From Phycisphaerales bacterium (lineage in GTDB: Bacteria > Planctomycetota > Phycisphaerae > UBA1845), in the NCBI GenBank assembly GCA_020639095.1, contig JACKHH010000007.1:60126-124125 (forward strand): DNA of 64,000 bases. Direction: 5' to 3'. Every line of letters begins with the position of its first letter. Positions within the stretch are counted from its first letter, which is position 1. The translations under genes and the position numbers were made by a program. Positions 9,002-18,142 of the stretch are shown in pieces. A model generated the notes under the pieces. It did not search any database, was not told the DNA's origin, and saw only the letters and a list, made by a program, of their open reading frames with translations.

Positions 9002-9032
9002 TTGACATAGACTGGTAGCACTTCGGTATAAT
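9002..9032 (+). promoter_or_regulatory. Promoter with consensus hexamers TTGACA and TATAAT
   Basis: TTGACA at 9002-9007 and TATAAT at 9027-9032 are exact sigma-70 consensus boxes, but the spacer is 19 bp, two longer than ideal. It points toward the VCBS gene at 9122 and would give a leader of about 80 nt. The rest of the 258-bp gap 8864-9121 shows nothing else clear. Confidence 0.6.
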
Positions 9033-9121
9033 GGTGGGACGCCGGGGGGTCTAATCGCGCCTGTCGCACCTGAACTAGTGCTTTTTGCAGTTCGCGGTGC
9101 GCGCGCCTTCAGGGGGTTCGC

Positions 9122-10825
9122 ATGAGATCCTACGTCTGGGCCATTGTCATCGTTGCCGCTGCGGCTGCGCCCGTGTATGCGCAGGTGAATTTCGTTGATA
9201 TTTCCACGGATGGGGTGTTGCAGCCTACGGTCGCGGATAGCGGCTGGGCTGCGGGCCTTTGTGCGGCGGACTATGACGATGACGGGTACGTTGACTTGTT
9301 TATCCCGAACGGGGTGGGCGTGGCCTCGCAGATCTACCACAACCTCGGCAATGGACATTTCGAGGAAGTGAGTGCCGCGCTCGGCGTGGTTTCGATGCAA
9401 TCGGACGTGGGCGGGTTGTGGTTTGACTACGACGGCGATCACGATCTTGATTTGCTGATTACACGCATCAGCGAGAACTTCCCCTTTACGCTTTACCGCC
9501 AGAACTCGCCGACCGCGTTTGAAAATGTTACCGCGGAGGCCGGCCTGGACGTTGCGCAGAGTCCGATTTGGAATTCACAATATGGCCTGTTCCGGGGTGG
9601 GAGTTGCGCCGGCGACATCAACAACGATGGCTACCTCGACCTCTGCACGACGATCTGGAACGGGGTTGCGCGACTGTTTCTGAACAACCGCGACGGCACG
9701 TTTACCGAGATTTCGGCGTCGAGCGGCATCAGCTCGATACCGCGGCGTTTCTGGCAGGCGGTGATGTCGGACTTCAATGGCGATGGGTGGCTCGACATTT
9801 ACATGGCCGTTGATTTTCGCGAGAACCTGCTGTGGATCAATCAGCGGGACAATACCTTTGTTGAAATGGCGGCGTCCGCGGGTCTGGACAACGACATGAA
9901 CGACATGGGCGTGACGCTCGGCGACTACGACAACGACGGCGATCTCGACATCTACATCACCAACATCTTCCAGTCCGCCAGCACCAAGCACAACGTGCTG
10001 TATCGCAATGATTCCGTGGGCGCGTCGCTTTCGTACGTTGATGTGTCGACGAACAGCGCGGTCGAGTACGGCGGATGGGCGTGGGGGACCAGCTTTGCCG
10101 ACGTGGATCGCGACGGTTGGTCTGATTTGCTGGTCGCGAACGGTTGGAGCGTTGCGTTGTACGAGCAGCCGACGTTCTACTACGTCAACACTGGGTATTC
10201 CCCATTCGTGTTCGCGAACGAAACGGTTGCTTCCGGGCTTGGCGGGGCACGATGGGGAAGTGGTTTGGCTGCGTTCGACTATGATCGCGACGGTGATCTC
10301 GACTTTGCCGAGATGTCGATGGATGACACGGCCCGCTTCATGATGAACGAGCCGACGGGCGGTGCGGCGACGAATCATTACCTTACGGTGCGGCCTCGGA
10401 TGCTGGGGCCGAATCATCGGGCGATCGGTGCGATCGTGCGCGTGCAGGCGGGTGGCGTTTCGATGATGCGGTTGATTTCCGCGGGGATCAGTGGCATCTC
10501 GCAGGAGCCGGCGGAGGCATTCTTCGGTCTCGGTTCGTCAACGTATGCGGATAGTGTGACCGTTGAATGGCCGGATGGCACGCAGACCGTGGTCAGCAAC
10601 GTCGCAGCCGATCAGATGGTCACGGTCACGCACGGCGGGTTCGGCGATCTTGATGCCGATGGCGATGTCGATTTGACCGACTATGCCAGCTTTCGCGATT
10701 GCATGACTGGACCCGGTGACGGCACGATCATCTACTTGTCCGGGTGCCGAGCGGCTGACATTGACGGCGACGGTGACGTTGATCTTACTGATTTTGCCGT
10801 CGTTGCAGCCAACTTCACCGGCTGA
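9122..10825 (+). CDS. Secreted FG-GAP/VCBS beta-propeller protein with ASPIC/UnbV domain and dockerin-like tag
   Basis: A 567-residue protein with signal peptide (cleavage near VYAQ) and ribosome site AGGGGG 5 nt before ATG. Residues about 30-410 hold repeated Asp-rich calcium loops (DYDDDGYVDLF, DYDGDHDLDL, DINNDGYLDL, DYDNDGDLDIY), typical of integrin-like FG-GAP/VCBS propeller blades. Residues about 430-505 match the ASPIC/UnbV module that often follows such repeats. The end (about 512-567) has two D-x-D-G-D-V-D-L loops separated by a Cys pair, the dockerin-like tag shared by many proteins in this window. It is probably a cell-surface binding or adhesion protein; no catalytic motif was seen. 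Confidence 0.85.
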   Translation: MRSYVWAIVIVAAAAAPVYAQVNFVDISTDGVLQPTVADSGWAAGLCAADYDDDGYVDLFIPNGVGVASQIYHNLGNGHFEEVSAALGVVSMQSDVGGLWFDYDGDHDLDLLITRISENFPFTLYRQNSPTAFENVTAEAGLDVAQSPIWNSQYGLFRGGSCAGDINNDGYLDLCTTIWNGVARLFLNNRDGTFTEISASSGISSIPRRFWQAVMSDFNGDGWLDIYMAVDFRENLLWINQRDNTFVEMAASAGLDNDMNDMGVTLGDYDNDGDLDIYITNIFQSASTKHNVLYRNDSVGASLSYVDVSTNSAVEYGGWAWGTSFADVDRDGWSDLLVANGWSVALYEQPTFYYVNTGYSPFVFANETVASGLGGARWGSGLAAFDYDRDGDLDFAEMSMDDTARFMMNEPTGGAATNHYLTVRPRMLGPNHRAIGAIVRVQAGGVSMMRLISAGISGISQEPAEAFFGLGSSTYADSVTVEWPDGTQTVVSNVAADQMVTVTHGGFGDLDADGDVDLTDYASFRDCMTGPGDGTIIYLSGCRAADIDGDGDVDLTDFAVVAANFTG

Positions 10826-10982
10826 TCTGTGACCCAGCTTATTCGGGTATCTCCCAAGACATCAGGATACGTTCGTCTTCAGAGCCCAGCGCTTCCGGGG
10901 CGATTGCGGCGAGCAGTTTATCGGATTCTCCGTGACGTTTGGGCGACACGTGCGGGTTGTTCCGGCGCGGCGATCGAGATCT

Positions 10983-11001
10983 TGTGCCACGCATTGGCAC
11001 A
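10983..11001. promoter_or_regulatory. Inverted repeat TGTGCCA-N5-TGGCACA
   Basis: Perfect 7-bp arms (10983-10989 and 10995-11001) with loop CGCAT in the 336-bp gap 10826-11161. It lies about 160 bp before the Cys-rich gene and may be a regulator site or hairpin. Nothing else was recognised in this gap. Confidence 0.35.
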
Positions 11002-11161
11002 GATGTGCGGTGATACTGCCGATCCGCATCTTTGGGTTGAAGCGCGGTGTGTGGTTGCCTAGACTGGAGGTCCGTGGCCGGAGCCGCGTAAGCATGTCAA
11101 TCATCCACCCTGTGCAATCTCACGCTTGTGTGATTGTCGGGCTGGGAAAGGAGTACACTCG

Positions 11162-12262
11162 ATGCAGGGTCGGACTGTTGCAAGTGTGACGGCAGCGTTG
11201 TTTCTCACGCTGAGCGTGGCGGCGACGGCGCGCGCGGTTGATTCGGACGGGGATGGTGTGGACAACGCGATCGATGTGTGTTGCGACACGCCGCCGGGGA
11301 CGCTGGTTGACGCGACCGGTCGGCCGATCGGCGACTTCGATCTGGATTGCGATAACGATCTTGCAGACTTTGCGATCTACGAGCAGGGATTTACCGGCCC
11401 GCTGGTGTCGGTCGGTGCTTGCGCTTGTACGTTTCATAGCCAGTGTGACGACGGCAATGCCTGTACGGCGGACTTCTGCAACTCCGGAACGTGTCAGCAT
11501 ATCCCCACGGGTGAGGGCGGCGGCTGCGATGATGGCGACACGTGTACAGTGAACGACGCTTGCTCGAACGGTGCGTGTATCGGGGAGGCGGTGCCGGGTT
11601 GTGTCTCCTGCACGATGGACAGCGAATGTGATGACGGCTATCCGTGCACGGTGGACACCTGCAACCTCACGACGTTTGTCTGCGAGTACAGTGATTCAAT
11701 GAGCGGACTGAGTTGCGACGATGGCGACGCTTGCACGACTGCGGACGTTTGCGACGGATCGGGCGGGTGTGCGGGTATTCCCACGGATTGCAGCGGTCTG
11801 GACTCGGTTTGCACCATGGGCGCGTGCAACGCGACGACGGGCGCATGTGAAGTCGTCCCGGCTTCTAACGGTGCCGCGTGCGACGATGGGAATCCCTGCA
11901 CCGTTGGCGATGTGTGCGTTGCCGGTACGTGTACTTCGACGCCGCTGAATTGCGACGACGGCAATCCATGCACGGCTGACGCTTGCGTTGCGGGTGCGTG
12001 TCAGCAGACGCCGCTTACTGGTAACGCGTGCACGGACGGCGACTCGTGTACGGTGAGCGATGTGTGCGACGCGGGTGGCAGCTGCACGGGAATTCCAGTG
12101 GATTGCAGCGGCTTGGACACGCAATGCACGGTCGGTGTCTGCTTTTCGGGCATCGGATGCCAGTCGTCGCCATTGCCCGATGGACTGGGCTGCGATGACG
12201 GCATCGCAGCCACCATCAATGACCAGTGCATGGCCGGTGTTTGCACGGGCACGACCCCGTAG
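11162..12262 (+). CDS. Secreted Cys-rich CDDGxxCT-repeat protein
   Basis: The start at 11162 is chosen because AAAGGAG lies at good spacing and a clean signal peptide follows (MQGRTVASVTAALFLTLS to ARA). The mature 366-residue product begins with two calcium-loop-like stretches, including GDFDLDCDNDLADFA, a relative of the dockerin-like tag placed near the N-terminus. The rest is about eight copies of C-D-D-G-x-x-C-T-x-x-D-x-C, each about 25-40 residues and presumably disulfide-stabilised. Repeats of this type occur in large secreted proteins of myxobacteria and planctomycetes. No enzyme motif was seen; a structural or adhesive surface role is inferred. Confidence 0.75.
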   Translation: MQGRTVASVTAALFLTLSVAATARAVDSDGDGVDNAIDVCCDTPPGTLVDATGRPIGDFDLDCDNDLADFAIYEQGFTGPLVSVGACACTFHSQCDDGNACTADFCNSGTCQHIPTGEGGGCDDGDTCTVNDACSNGACIGEAVPGCVSCTMDSECDDGYPCTVDTCNLTTFVCEYSDSMSGLSCDDGDACTTADVCDGSGGCAGIPTDCSGLDSVCTMGACNATTGACEVVPASNGAACDDGNPCTVGDVCVAGTCTSTPLNCDDGNPCTADACVAGACQQTPLTGNACTDGDSCTVSDVCDAGGSCTGIPVDCSGLDTQCTVGVCFSGIGCQSSPLPDGLGCDDGIAATINDQCMAGVCTGTTP

Positions 12263-12321
12263 CAAGCAACGCGTCCGAGCAGATGGTAGTGGTGGCGAAT
12301 CGCGGCTATTCGCCTGGCAAA

Positions 12322-12882
12322 TTACTTGCCCGACTGTGGCGAGGTGCTCACCGTGGTCTTCCAGTGGTTGAAGAGCGTGGCGATCGCCCAGATGGCGCCG
12401 ATCGCGTAGGTGACCAGCGCGCTGTAGAACCAGTACCAATAGGTCGGTCCGCCGGTCATGTCGGTGCGTTCCTTGTCGAGAATCAGCTTGATGACGATTC
12501 CGACCATCAGGAAGTAGTAGAGGAAGAACACGATCAGGAAGCACGCGACGTAGTGGCGGTCCGCCAGGCGGAACTTCGGCTGGGATTCGATCCAACTCTC
12601 CCAGCGCGGCGCGCCGGCATTGCCGTTCTCGATGTTCTCGCGAATGTAGCGGCCCGCGCGCATCATCGAGTTCTGCTCGGAGAGGAACACGACGATGAGC
12701 AGAAGCACCGAGTAGGGCAGCAGCAACCAGACGTGGAAGACTTCGGCGCGCGACGCGAGGAACGCGAGCAGCGGCACACCGACCAGTCCAAGCACCAGCA
12801 AACGAAACAGGCGGGCCTTCGTAGAGCGAATCTCTTCGCGCAAGGTGAGGAATTCATCGCGCAGGGTCGCATCGCCTTCCAT
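12322..12882 (-). CDS. Small four-helix membrane protein of unknown function
   Basis: A 186-residue protein. ATG at 12882 is chosen because GGAG precedes it by 8 nt; upstream codons in the frame lack a ribosome site. A short charged N-terminal helix (EEIRSTKARLF) is followed by four hydrophobic segments (about residues 25-45, 52-72, 108-132, 146-168). Highly charged loops lie between segments 2 and 3. It is the last gene of the leftward operon that starts at 19989, 67 bp after the glycosidase gene. No family was recognised; a 2TM-domain-type or sensor-associated membrane protein is possible. Confidence 0.7.
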   Translation of the reverse strand: MEGDATLRDEFLTLREEIRSTKARLFRLLVLGLVGVPLLAFLASRAEVFHVWLLLPYSVLLLIVVFLSEQNSMMRAGRYIRENIENGNAGAPRWESWIESQPKFRLADRHYVACFLIVFFLYYFLMVGIVIKLILDKERTDMTGGPTYWYWFYSALVTYAIGAIWAIATLFNHWKTTVSTSPQSGK

Positions 12883-12949
12883 GGTGGATTCTCCGCAGCA
12901 AAGTCGATGTGTTGTCCAACAGTCCGTCGCAAACGCAACGGCTGATATT

Positions 12950-15900
12950 CTACTGCAAGTCGATGACCACTTCACGCGCCGCGGGCGGCAGCGTGACGGT
13001 ATTGTTGTTCACGGCGATCTCCCGGCCTGCACATTCCGCGCGGGCAGCGGTCAGCCCGAAGGGCACGTGGACGCGGAAGCCACCGGACGGATGGGCGTCA
13101 CCGGTGAGTTGCACGGTCAGCCGGTGATCCGTGATGCGGGCTGTGAGGCTCAGATTTCCGAAAAACGTGGGGAAATCGGTAAGCTCCGCACCCTTGCCTT
13201 CGTTCAGCCACTCCGGTTTGACGCCGGCGAGCAACTCCAGGCGGTCGCCAGATTCGTAGACGAACATCGCACGAATGGCGGACACGTACGCGCTGCCGAC
13301 CCAGGTGTGCGGAATGTCGCCGATGAAGCGCGGCGAAAGCGGGTCGCGCCAGACCACCTCCGCCCACTGTCGCCAACCCGGGGGACATTGGTGCGGGAAG
13401 AAGAAGTCGAGCAAGGCATGCGCCCGTTTGGGCTGATCGAGGAGTACGTAGGTGCCCACGATGCGCAGTTCGTAGGGGGTGTAGTCCTTCCACGCGATCA
13501 TGTCGCTGCGCCGGGACTCGAAGAAGTCGAAGTACTTGTCGAACGTGCGCTTCAGGGCGAGCTGCGGTAGCGCGGACAACTCGCCGCATGGGAAAACCGA
13601 AATCGCGGTCGACGTCGCGTCGAAGTCGCCCAGCTCGACACAGCCCGGAATGTAATCAATGCCTTTGTTCTTCATGGCCAGCGCTATCGAATTGTAGAGC
13701 GCTTCACGATAAGCATCGCGAATTTGCATGAAGCGGGTCTGTTCTTTGCGGTGGTCGAGCGCTTCGGCGATGGTCACCGCGTCCTTGAGGCCTTTGAGGA
13801 TGAAGAAGCTGTCCCAGTACGAGTGCATCGGCTTGGCGGAGTAGCCCTCGTGGCTGATGGACTCGGGGACGAGCCCGTAGCACGCGCGTTTTTCGGGCGG
13901 ACCGTTTTCGTACTCGTCGGTCATGCGCTCGTGGCGCAGCTCGTCGATGTAGTTCACCGCGGCGACGACGTTCGGCCAGTGGGCTTCGAGGAATTCGCGG
14001 TCGCCGGTGTAGCGATAGTAGGTACACAATGCGTAGATGAGTTCGCCGTGGCTGTCGTGTTCGGGCACGGGGTCGGGGCCGCGGCGATCGACCACGCAGG
14101 GCACCTTGCCGCTGGGGTATTGGTAGCCGGCGTACCAGTTGAGGAAGGCTTTGACTTTTTCCGTATGGCCCGTGGACAGCAGGGCGGCGGACGTCATGGC
14201 GCCGTCGCGGATCCAACTGCGTTCGTAGGTGCGCGACCCGGGTTGAATCGAGGGGCCGTCGCCATTGATCAAAATGTACGCCTGCGTCGCGCGGAAGGTG
14301 TCTGCCACCTGCCTGGCACTTGGCGGTAGCGACAGCTTCGCGCGGTTGAGTTCCTTGGCCCAGGTGTCATGCACGGCTGACATGCGCCGGGCGCATGCCT
14401 TGGCGGGATCGTTGGGCAACGTCGGCAGCGTGACGTTGTCGAGTTTGTAGAGCGGGACGGAGTAGGCAACGGTCGCGGTTTCGCCCGGTGCGAGATCGTA
14501 GTCATGGCGCCAGCCTGCGGATGCGTAGGGCGGTGATGCGTCGGCAGCGTGCGATTGCGGTAGCGTGCCCTGTGCGAGGTATTCGGTGATGTCGCCTTGC
14601 GCGAACGTCGCGGCACCGAAGCCGGTGGGTTTGAACCAGGGCCTGACGATGTACTTGTCGCCCACCGTGACGCCGCGTTCGGTCGCGGCGATACGCGCGA
14701 TCGGTGATACTCCGCCCGTGATGTTCAGATTCTGCCACGGGGGCAGCACCTGGAAGGGCCGCAGGGCGACGAAGAGCGCTCCGGCCTGCGGCGAATCGCT
14801 CTTGTTGGTGAGTTGGTAGCGAACAACCGCCTGCGAAAGGTCCGGCTCGCCGTCCGCGAATGCGGTGATGTCGAGCTGAAGATCGCTCGTTTGCCAAGTG
14901 ACGGTCGGAATCGGCAGGTAGCCGTCGGCCAGCGATTGGGAAAGCTCGGCGTCTGCCCAGGTGATCAGTTTATCGTTTGACCAGATGAACGGTTCGAGGG
15001 AGGGGCCGGTCTTGGCAATTTCGATTGCGCCGTGCGCGCCGAGCAGCGCTTCGTTGCGATCACCTGCGACGCCGATGACGGTCCAGGGGGTGTGCTCGCC
15101 GAGCAGATACGCGGGGAACATGCCGCGTTGCGAGGCGTGGGCGATAGCGCTGAACAAATCGTTGGGTGATTGGGCGAAGCCGATATCCTTGATTTCCAAA
15201 TGGGTGAGCGAAAGCGTACGGGGCGTGTGCTTTTCGTGGGATGCAATGCGCACCAAGCGCGCTTCCGCGTCGCGCAGCGGGATGTAATCGGTCCCGCCGT
15301 TACTGCCCGTTACGGTCTGGCCCAACTCCCAATCGGTTCCGTCGATCGAAAGCGATACGTCGTAGCTCTTGGGCGGACCGTCCGCACCCCAGCCAATGAC
15401 CAGTCCGTCCAACTCGCGCAGTCCGCCGAGATCGAGTTCGACCCAGGGCGCTGCATCGGCGGGATCGTTGGTCCAGGTGAAATCACCGCTAGATGGCAGT
15501 GTACTTGGCGGTGTTGATGCATCGCTCGTCGAGGAGAAGGTCAACTTCGGCGGGTCGGTGATCGTCTGCGGTTTGGGCAAGACCTCGAAAGTCAGCTCGT
15601 CGAAGTACACCGAGCCCTTGCCGCCGCTGCTGGCAGCCACCGCGAACTCGATCGCCGCGATTCGGTCGAGCGGCGCGCCGCCGGACGGGCCCCAGGCGAA
15701 GCTGAAGTGGCGGGCTTTGTAGCGGACCTGCTGCCACGTTGTTGGGAATTCCATATTCCGCTGATTTACCCACCAGACGTTTTCGCCGCTTGCATCGATC
15801 AGTTTGAATTCGAGGTTGTTGCGCGGAGCATCACCGCGAAGCTGAAACGTGAAGCGGTAGTTGCCGTCGGCAGGCAGGTTGACGGCTCGGCGAATCACGC

Positions 15901-16168
15901 AGAAACCGGCACCGCTCTGGAAGTTGAAGTCGAGGCGCATCGCCTTACCGGACTGACCTGGGGCTTGCGTGATCTGCGCAGAGACGCCGTCGGAGGGCAT
16001 GACCGTCCAGGCGTCGAGGCTTTCAAAGTCGTCGAGAACGGTGCGTGCCGCCCATGCCGTTGACGCGAACGCGACGGCAAGGCCGAAAAGCATGCGCGCA
16101 GCAGAGTGCCCGGCGGAGGACACCCAACCGGGCACTCGGGCAATACACATCGCTCTCATGCTACGCAT
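12950..16168 (-). CDS. Large secreted (alpha/alpha)6-barrel glycoside hydrolase with N-terminal carbohydrate-binding domains
   Basis: About 1072 residues. Four clustered ATGs exist (16174, 16168, 16159, 16150); 16168 has AAGG at workable spacing. A signal peptide ends near STAWA. Residues about 45-200 form a CBM11/CIA30-like jelly roll (DDFESLDAWTV). About 205-320 resembles an F5/8 type C module. About 330-620 is a beta-sandwich. About 625-1000 is a six-hairpin barrel with RTYERSWIRDGAMTSAALL and SHGELIYALCTYYRYTGDREFL. The RSWIRDG element is seen in GH15/GH63-like barrels, but no named family could be assigned with certainty. It sits in a beta-glucan operon 35 bp after a tagged CBM protein. 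It carries no dockerin-like tag itself. Confidence 0.75.
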   Translation of the reverse strand: MRSMRAMCIARVPGWVSSAGHSAARMLFGLAVAFASTAWAARTVLDDFESLDAWTVMPSDGVSAQITQAPGQSGKAMRLDFNFQSGAGFCVIRRAVNLPADGNYRFTFQLRGDAPRNNLEFKLIDASGENVWWVNQRNMEFPTTWQQVRYKARHFSFAWGPSGGAPLDRIAAIEFAVAASSGGKGSVYFDELTFEVLPKPQTITDPPKLTFSSTSDASTPPSTLPSSGDFTWTNDPADAAPWVELDLGGLRELDGLVIGWGADGPPKSYDVSLSIDGTDWELGQTVTGSNGGTDYIPLRDAEARLVRIASHEKHTPRTLSLTHLEIKDIGFAQSPNDLFSAIAHASQRGMFPAYLLGEHTPWTVIGVAGDRNEALLGAHGAIEIAKTGPSLEPFIWSNDKLITWADAELSQSLADGYLPIPTVTWQTSDLQLDITAFADGEPDLSQAVVRYQLTNKSDSPQAGALFVALRPFQVLPPWQNLNITGGVSPIARIAATERGVTVGDKYIVRPWFKPTGFGAATFAQGDITEYLAQGTLPQSHAADASPPYASAGWRHDYDLAPGETATVAYSVPLYKLDNVTLPTLPNDPAKACARRMSAVHDTWAKELNRAKLSLPPSARQVADTFRATQAYILINGDGPSIQPGSRTYERSWIRDGAMTSAALLSTGHTEKVKAFLNWYAGYQYPSGKVPCVVDRRGPDPVPEHDSHGELIYALCTYYRYTGDREFLEAHWPNVVAAVNYIDELRHERMTDEYENGPPEKRACYGLVPESISHEGYSAKPMHSYWDSFFILKGLKDAVTIAEALDHRKEQTRFMQIRDAYREALYNSIALAMKNKGIDYIPGCVELGDFDATSTAISVFPCGELSALPQLALKRTFDKYFDFFESRRSDMIAWKDYTPYELRIVGTYVLLDQPKRAHALLDFFFPHQCPPGWRQWAEVVWRDPLSPRFIGDIPHTWVGSAYVSAIRAMFVYESGDRLELLAGVKPEWLNEGKGAELTDFPTFFGNLSLTARITDHRLTVQLTGDAHPSGGFRVHVPFGLTAARAECAGREIAVNNNTVTLPPAAREVVIDLQ

Positions 16169-16202
16169 ACGCATCCTTCGTAGCGTAGAACAAAACAGAA
16201 GT

Positions 16203-17999
16203 CTACGGGCCGGTGAGCTTCGTGACGAAGAAGTCGAAGTCGGCCAAGTCAATGTCGAGACTGTCGTCCTGGTCGAAGACCGTGCAGTTCCAACCCAGCG
16301 ACCCGCCGGGGAAGCAGCGCTGGAAGGCAGCGTAGTCGGCGAGGTCTTCGTCGTCGTCGGCGTCCACGTCGGCACCGTCGAAACGGTTCAGCACGACCAT
16401 CTCGAAGTTGTCAAAGAACACTTCGCCGCTACCCATCGTGCCGCTGGCGCCGATGGCGACCATGCGCGGGTGGGCTTCGGTGTTCACGGGCATCTCGAAC
16501 TCGATCTTCAGTGGGATCCAGGTGTTCACCGGGCTCGCCGACGTGATCGTGTTGTCACTGGCGCTACCCGTGATGTCCACCTGGCCGGGGACGGTGCCGC
16601 CAATCCATTCGATCTTGATGCCGGCTTTTGAGGTGCCGACGAGCGGGCTGCCCGAAGTCATCTGCATGTACACGTGGGCGTTGAGCACGTCGCCTTCGTT
16701 GACCAGGACATTCTGGTAGAAACCAGCGACCGCGTCTCCGCTGCACTCGCCGTAGGCCTCGCCGAATTCGTCGGGGTAACCGTTGATGCTGAACGAACCT
16801 TGAATGGCGTCGGACGTGCCCGCGGTCTCAAAGAAGGTCCAATTGTCAGGGCGGCCCGAGCCGTTCTCGAAGTGCGCGTTGAGGAGCAGGTTCACGCCCG
16901 GGTTGCTCGCGACTTCCGCATGGGCTGCGTCGAAGTACGCGATACCGTTCGGGCCGGTGCCATCGGGCAGGTAGATCAGCGTGATGCGCGCCAAGGAAGC
17001 GCCGGTGGGCACGGTCAAGCCGTCGGTGCCGAGGTCAACCAATGTCCACGCATCCGTGGGCGAGTTCTCATCGAACGCGAGATTCTCATATGGTGACGGC
17101 AGATTCACCGAACCCGTACCGGAAAACTCAAGTTTGATGCCGGCACGCGCGTCGCTGGTCAAACCGTTGGTCGACGTCTGATAGACACGGGCTTTGAGCA
17201 GGAGCAAGTCGCCCTCGGACACGGTGTAGTTCGACGCGGTCTGGTAGAGGCCGGAGAACGATGAATCGGTGCCCACCTTCAGGCTCTTTGCGCCATCGAG
17301 AGCGTAGTCGCCCGATTGTTCCTGGTCATTGAAGCCAGCCCAGTTGTCGATGCCCGTGGGCGACTGCTCACCGACGCCGGCGATTTCAAAGTCGCCGTTG
17401 AGCAGCAGGTTTGTGGGATTGCCGTTGAGCGTCAATTTCGCGTCGTCCCAGAAGGCGGCGCCCGAGCCGCTGTTCGACGACCAAAGGCACGAAATGCGCG
17501 CCTTGGTGGCGCCGGCGGGCGCCAGGATCGGGCCAACCGTGGCGGAAATCCACGTGTTGGCTGGCGTTGCGGACGTCATCGGCAGGTCGAAACCGCTCGA
17601 TCCCTGATCACTGCCCGCGTTGTTGAAGAACTCCAGGCCGATACCGGCGATGGCGTCGCCGCCGACCTTGTCGAAGTCGCGCGTGTACATCATCACGGAG
17701 ACGGTGACCATGTCGCTGCCGCCGGCGACGGGAACTTCCTGGTAGGCCTTCTCGACGGGCTGACTCTGGAACGCCTTGAGTGCGTGACCAGGGCCCGCGG
17801 GAACCAGGTTGGCTTCGGTCGAGCGCTCGACGACGTTGCCGACGAGAATCCAGTTGGCGGGAATCATCGGGTCCATGGCGAGCGGTCCGCTGCCGCTTTC
17901 AAAACTACCGTTCTTGAGCAGACTTTGTGCAGCGTCGAGCGATGTGACCTGCGCCAATACCGCAGCCATGCCGACGGCAATTGCGAGTTTTCGGAACAT
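16203..17999 (-). CDS. Secreted triple-CBM protein with dockerin-like tag
   Basis: A 598-residue protein with signal peptide (to about residue 24) and ribosome site AAGGAAG before ATG. Three copies of a module of about 170 residues follow, each opening with L-L-x-N-G-x-F-E or L-L-L-N-A-H-F-E and closing with A-x-F-x-D-x-A or V-F-F-D-N-F. This is the look of CBM4/CBM22-type galactose-binding folds. The C-terminus (about 545-598) carries a degenerate dockerin-like tag (DVDADDDEDLADYAAFQRC and DSLDIDLADF). With no catalytic domain, it is probably a glucan-binding surface protein, working with the glycosidase encoded 35 bp downstream and the pseudopilin upstream. Confidence 0.8.
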   Translation of the reverse strand: MFRKLAIAVGMAAVLAQVTSLDAAQSLLKNGSFESGSGPLAMDPMIPANWILVGNVVERSTEANLVPAGPGHALKAFQSQPVEKAYQEVPVAGGSDMVTVSVMMYTRDFDKVGGDAIAGIGLEFFNNAGSDQGSSGFDLPMTSATPANTWISATVGPILAPAGATKARISCLWSSNSGSGAAFWDDAKLTLNGNPTNLLLNGDFEIAGVGEQSPTGIDNWAGFNDQEQSGDYALDGAKSLKVGTDSSFSGLYQTASNYTVSEGDLLLLKARVYQTSTNGLTSDARAGIKLEFSGTGSVNLPSPYENLAFDENSPTDAWTLVDLGTDGLTVPTGASLARITLIYLPDGTGPNGIAYFDAAHAEVASNPGVNLLLNAHFENGSGRPDNWTFFETAGTSDAIQGSFSINGYPDEFGEAYGECSGDAVAGFYQNVLVNEGDVLNAHVYMQMTSGSPLVGTSKAGIKIEWIGGTVPGQVDITGSASDNTITSASPVNTWIPLKIEFEMPVNTEAHPRMVAIGASGTMGSGEVFFDNFEMVVLNRFDGADVDADDDEDLADYAAFQRCFPGGSLGWNCTVFDQDDSLDIDLADFDFFVTKLTGP

Positions 18000-18142
18000 G
18001 GGTGCTTCCTTCCAAGATTAGAACTGTCGTATTCGAACCAGCCGGCGCGACGAATCGCGGTCTCGGCTGAACGCCAAACGAACGACTGTGTGACCTCACG
18101 ACGAAATTCGTTTCTCTCGCCCCGAGTATTGCGCACACCGCG

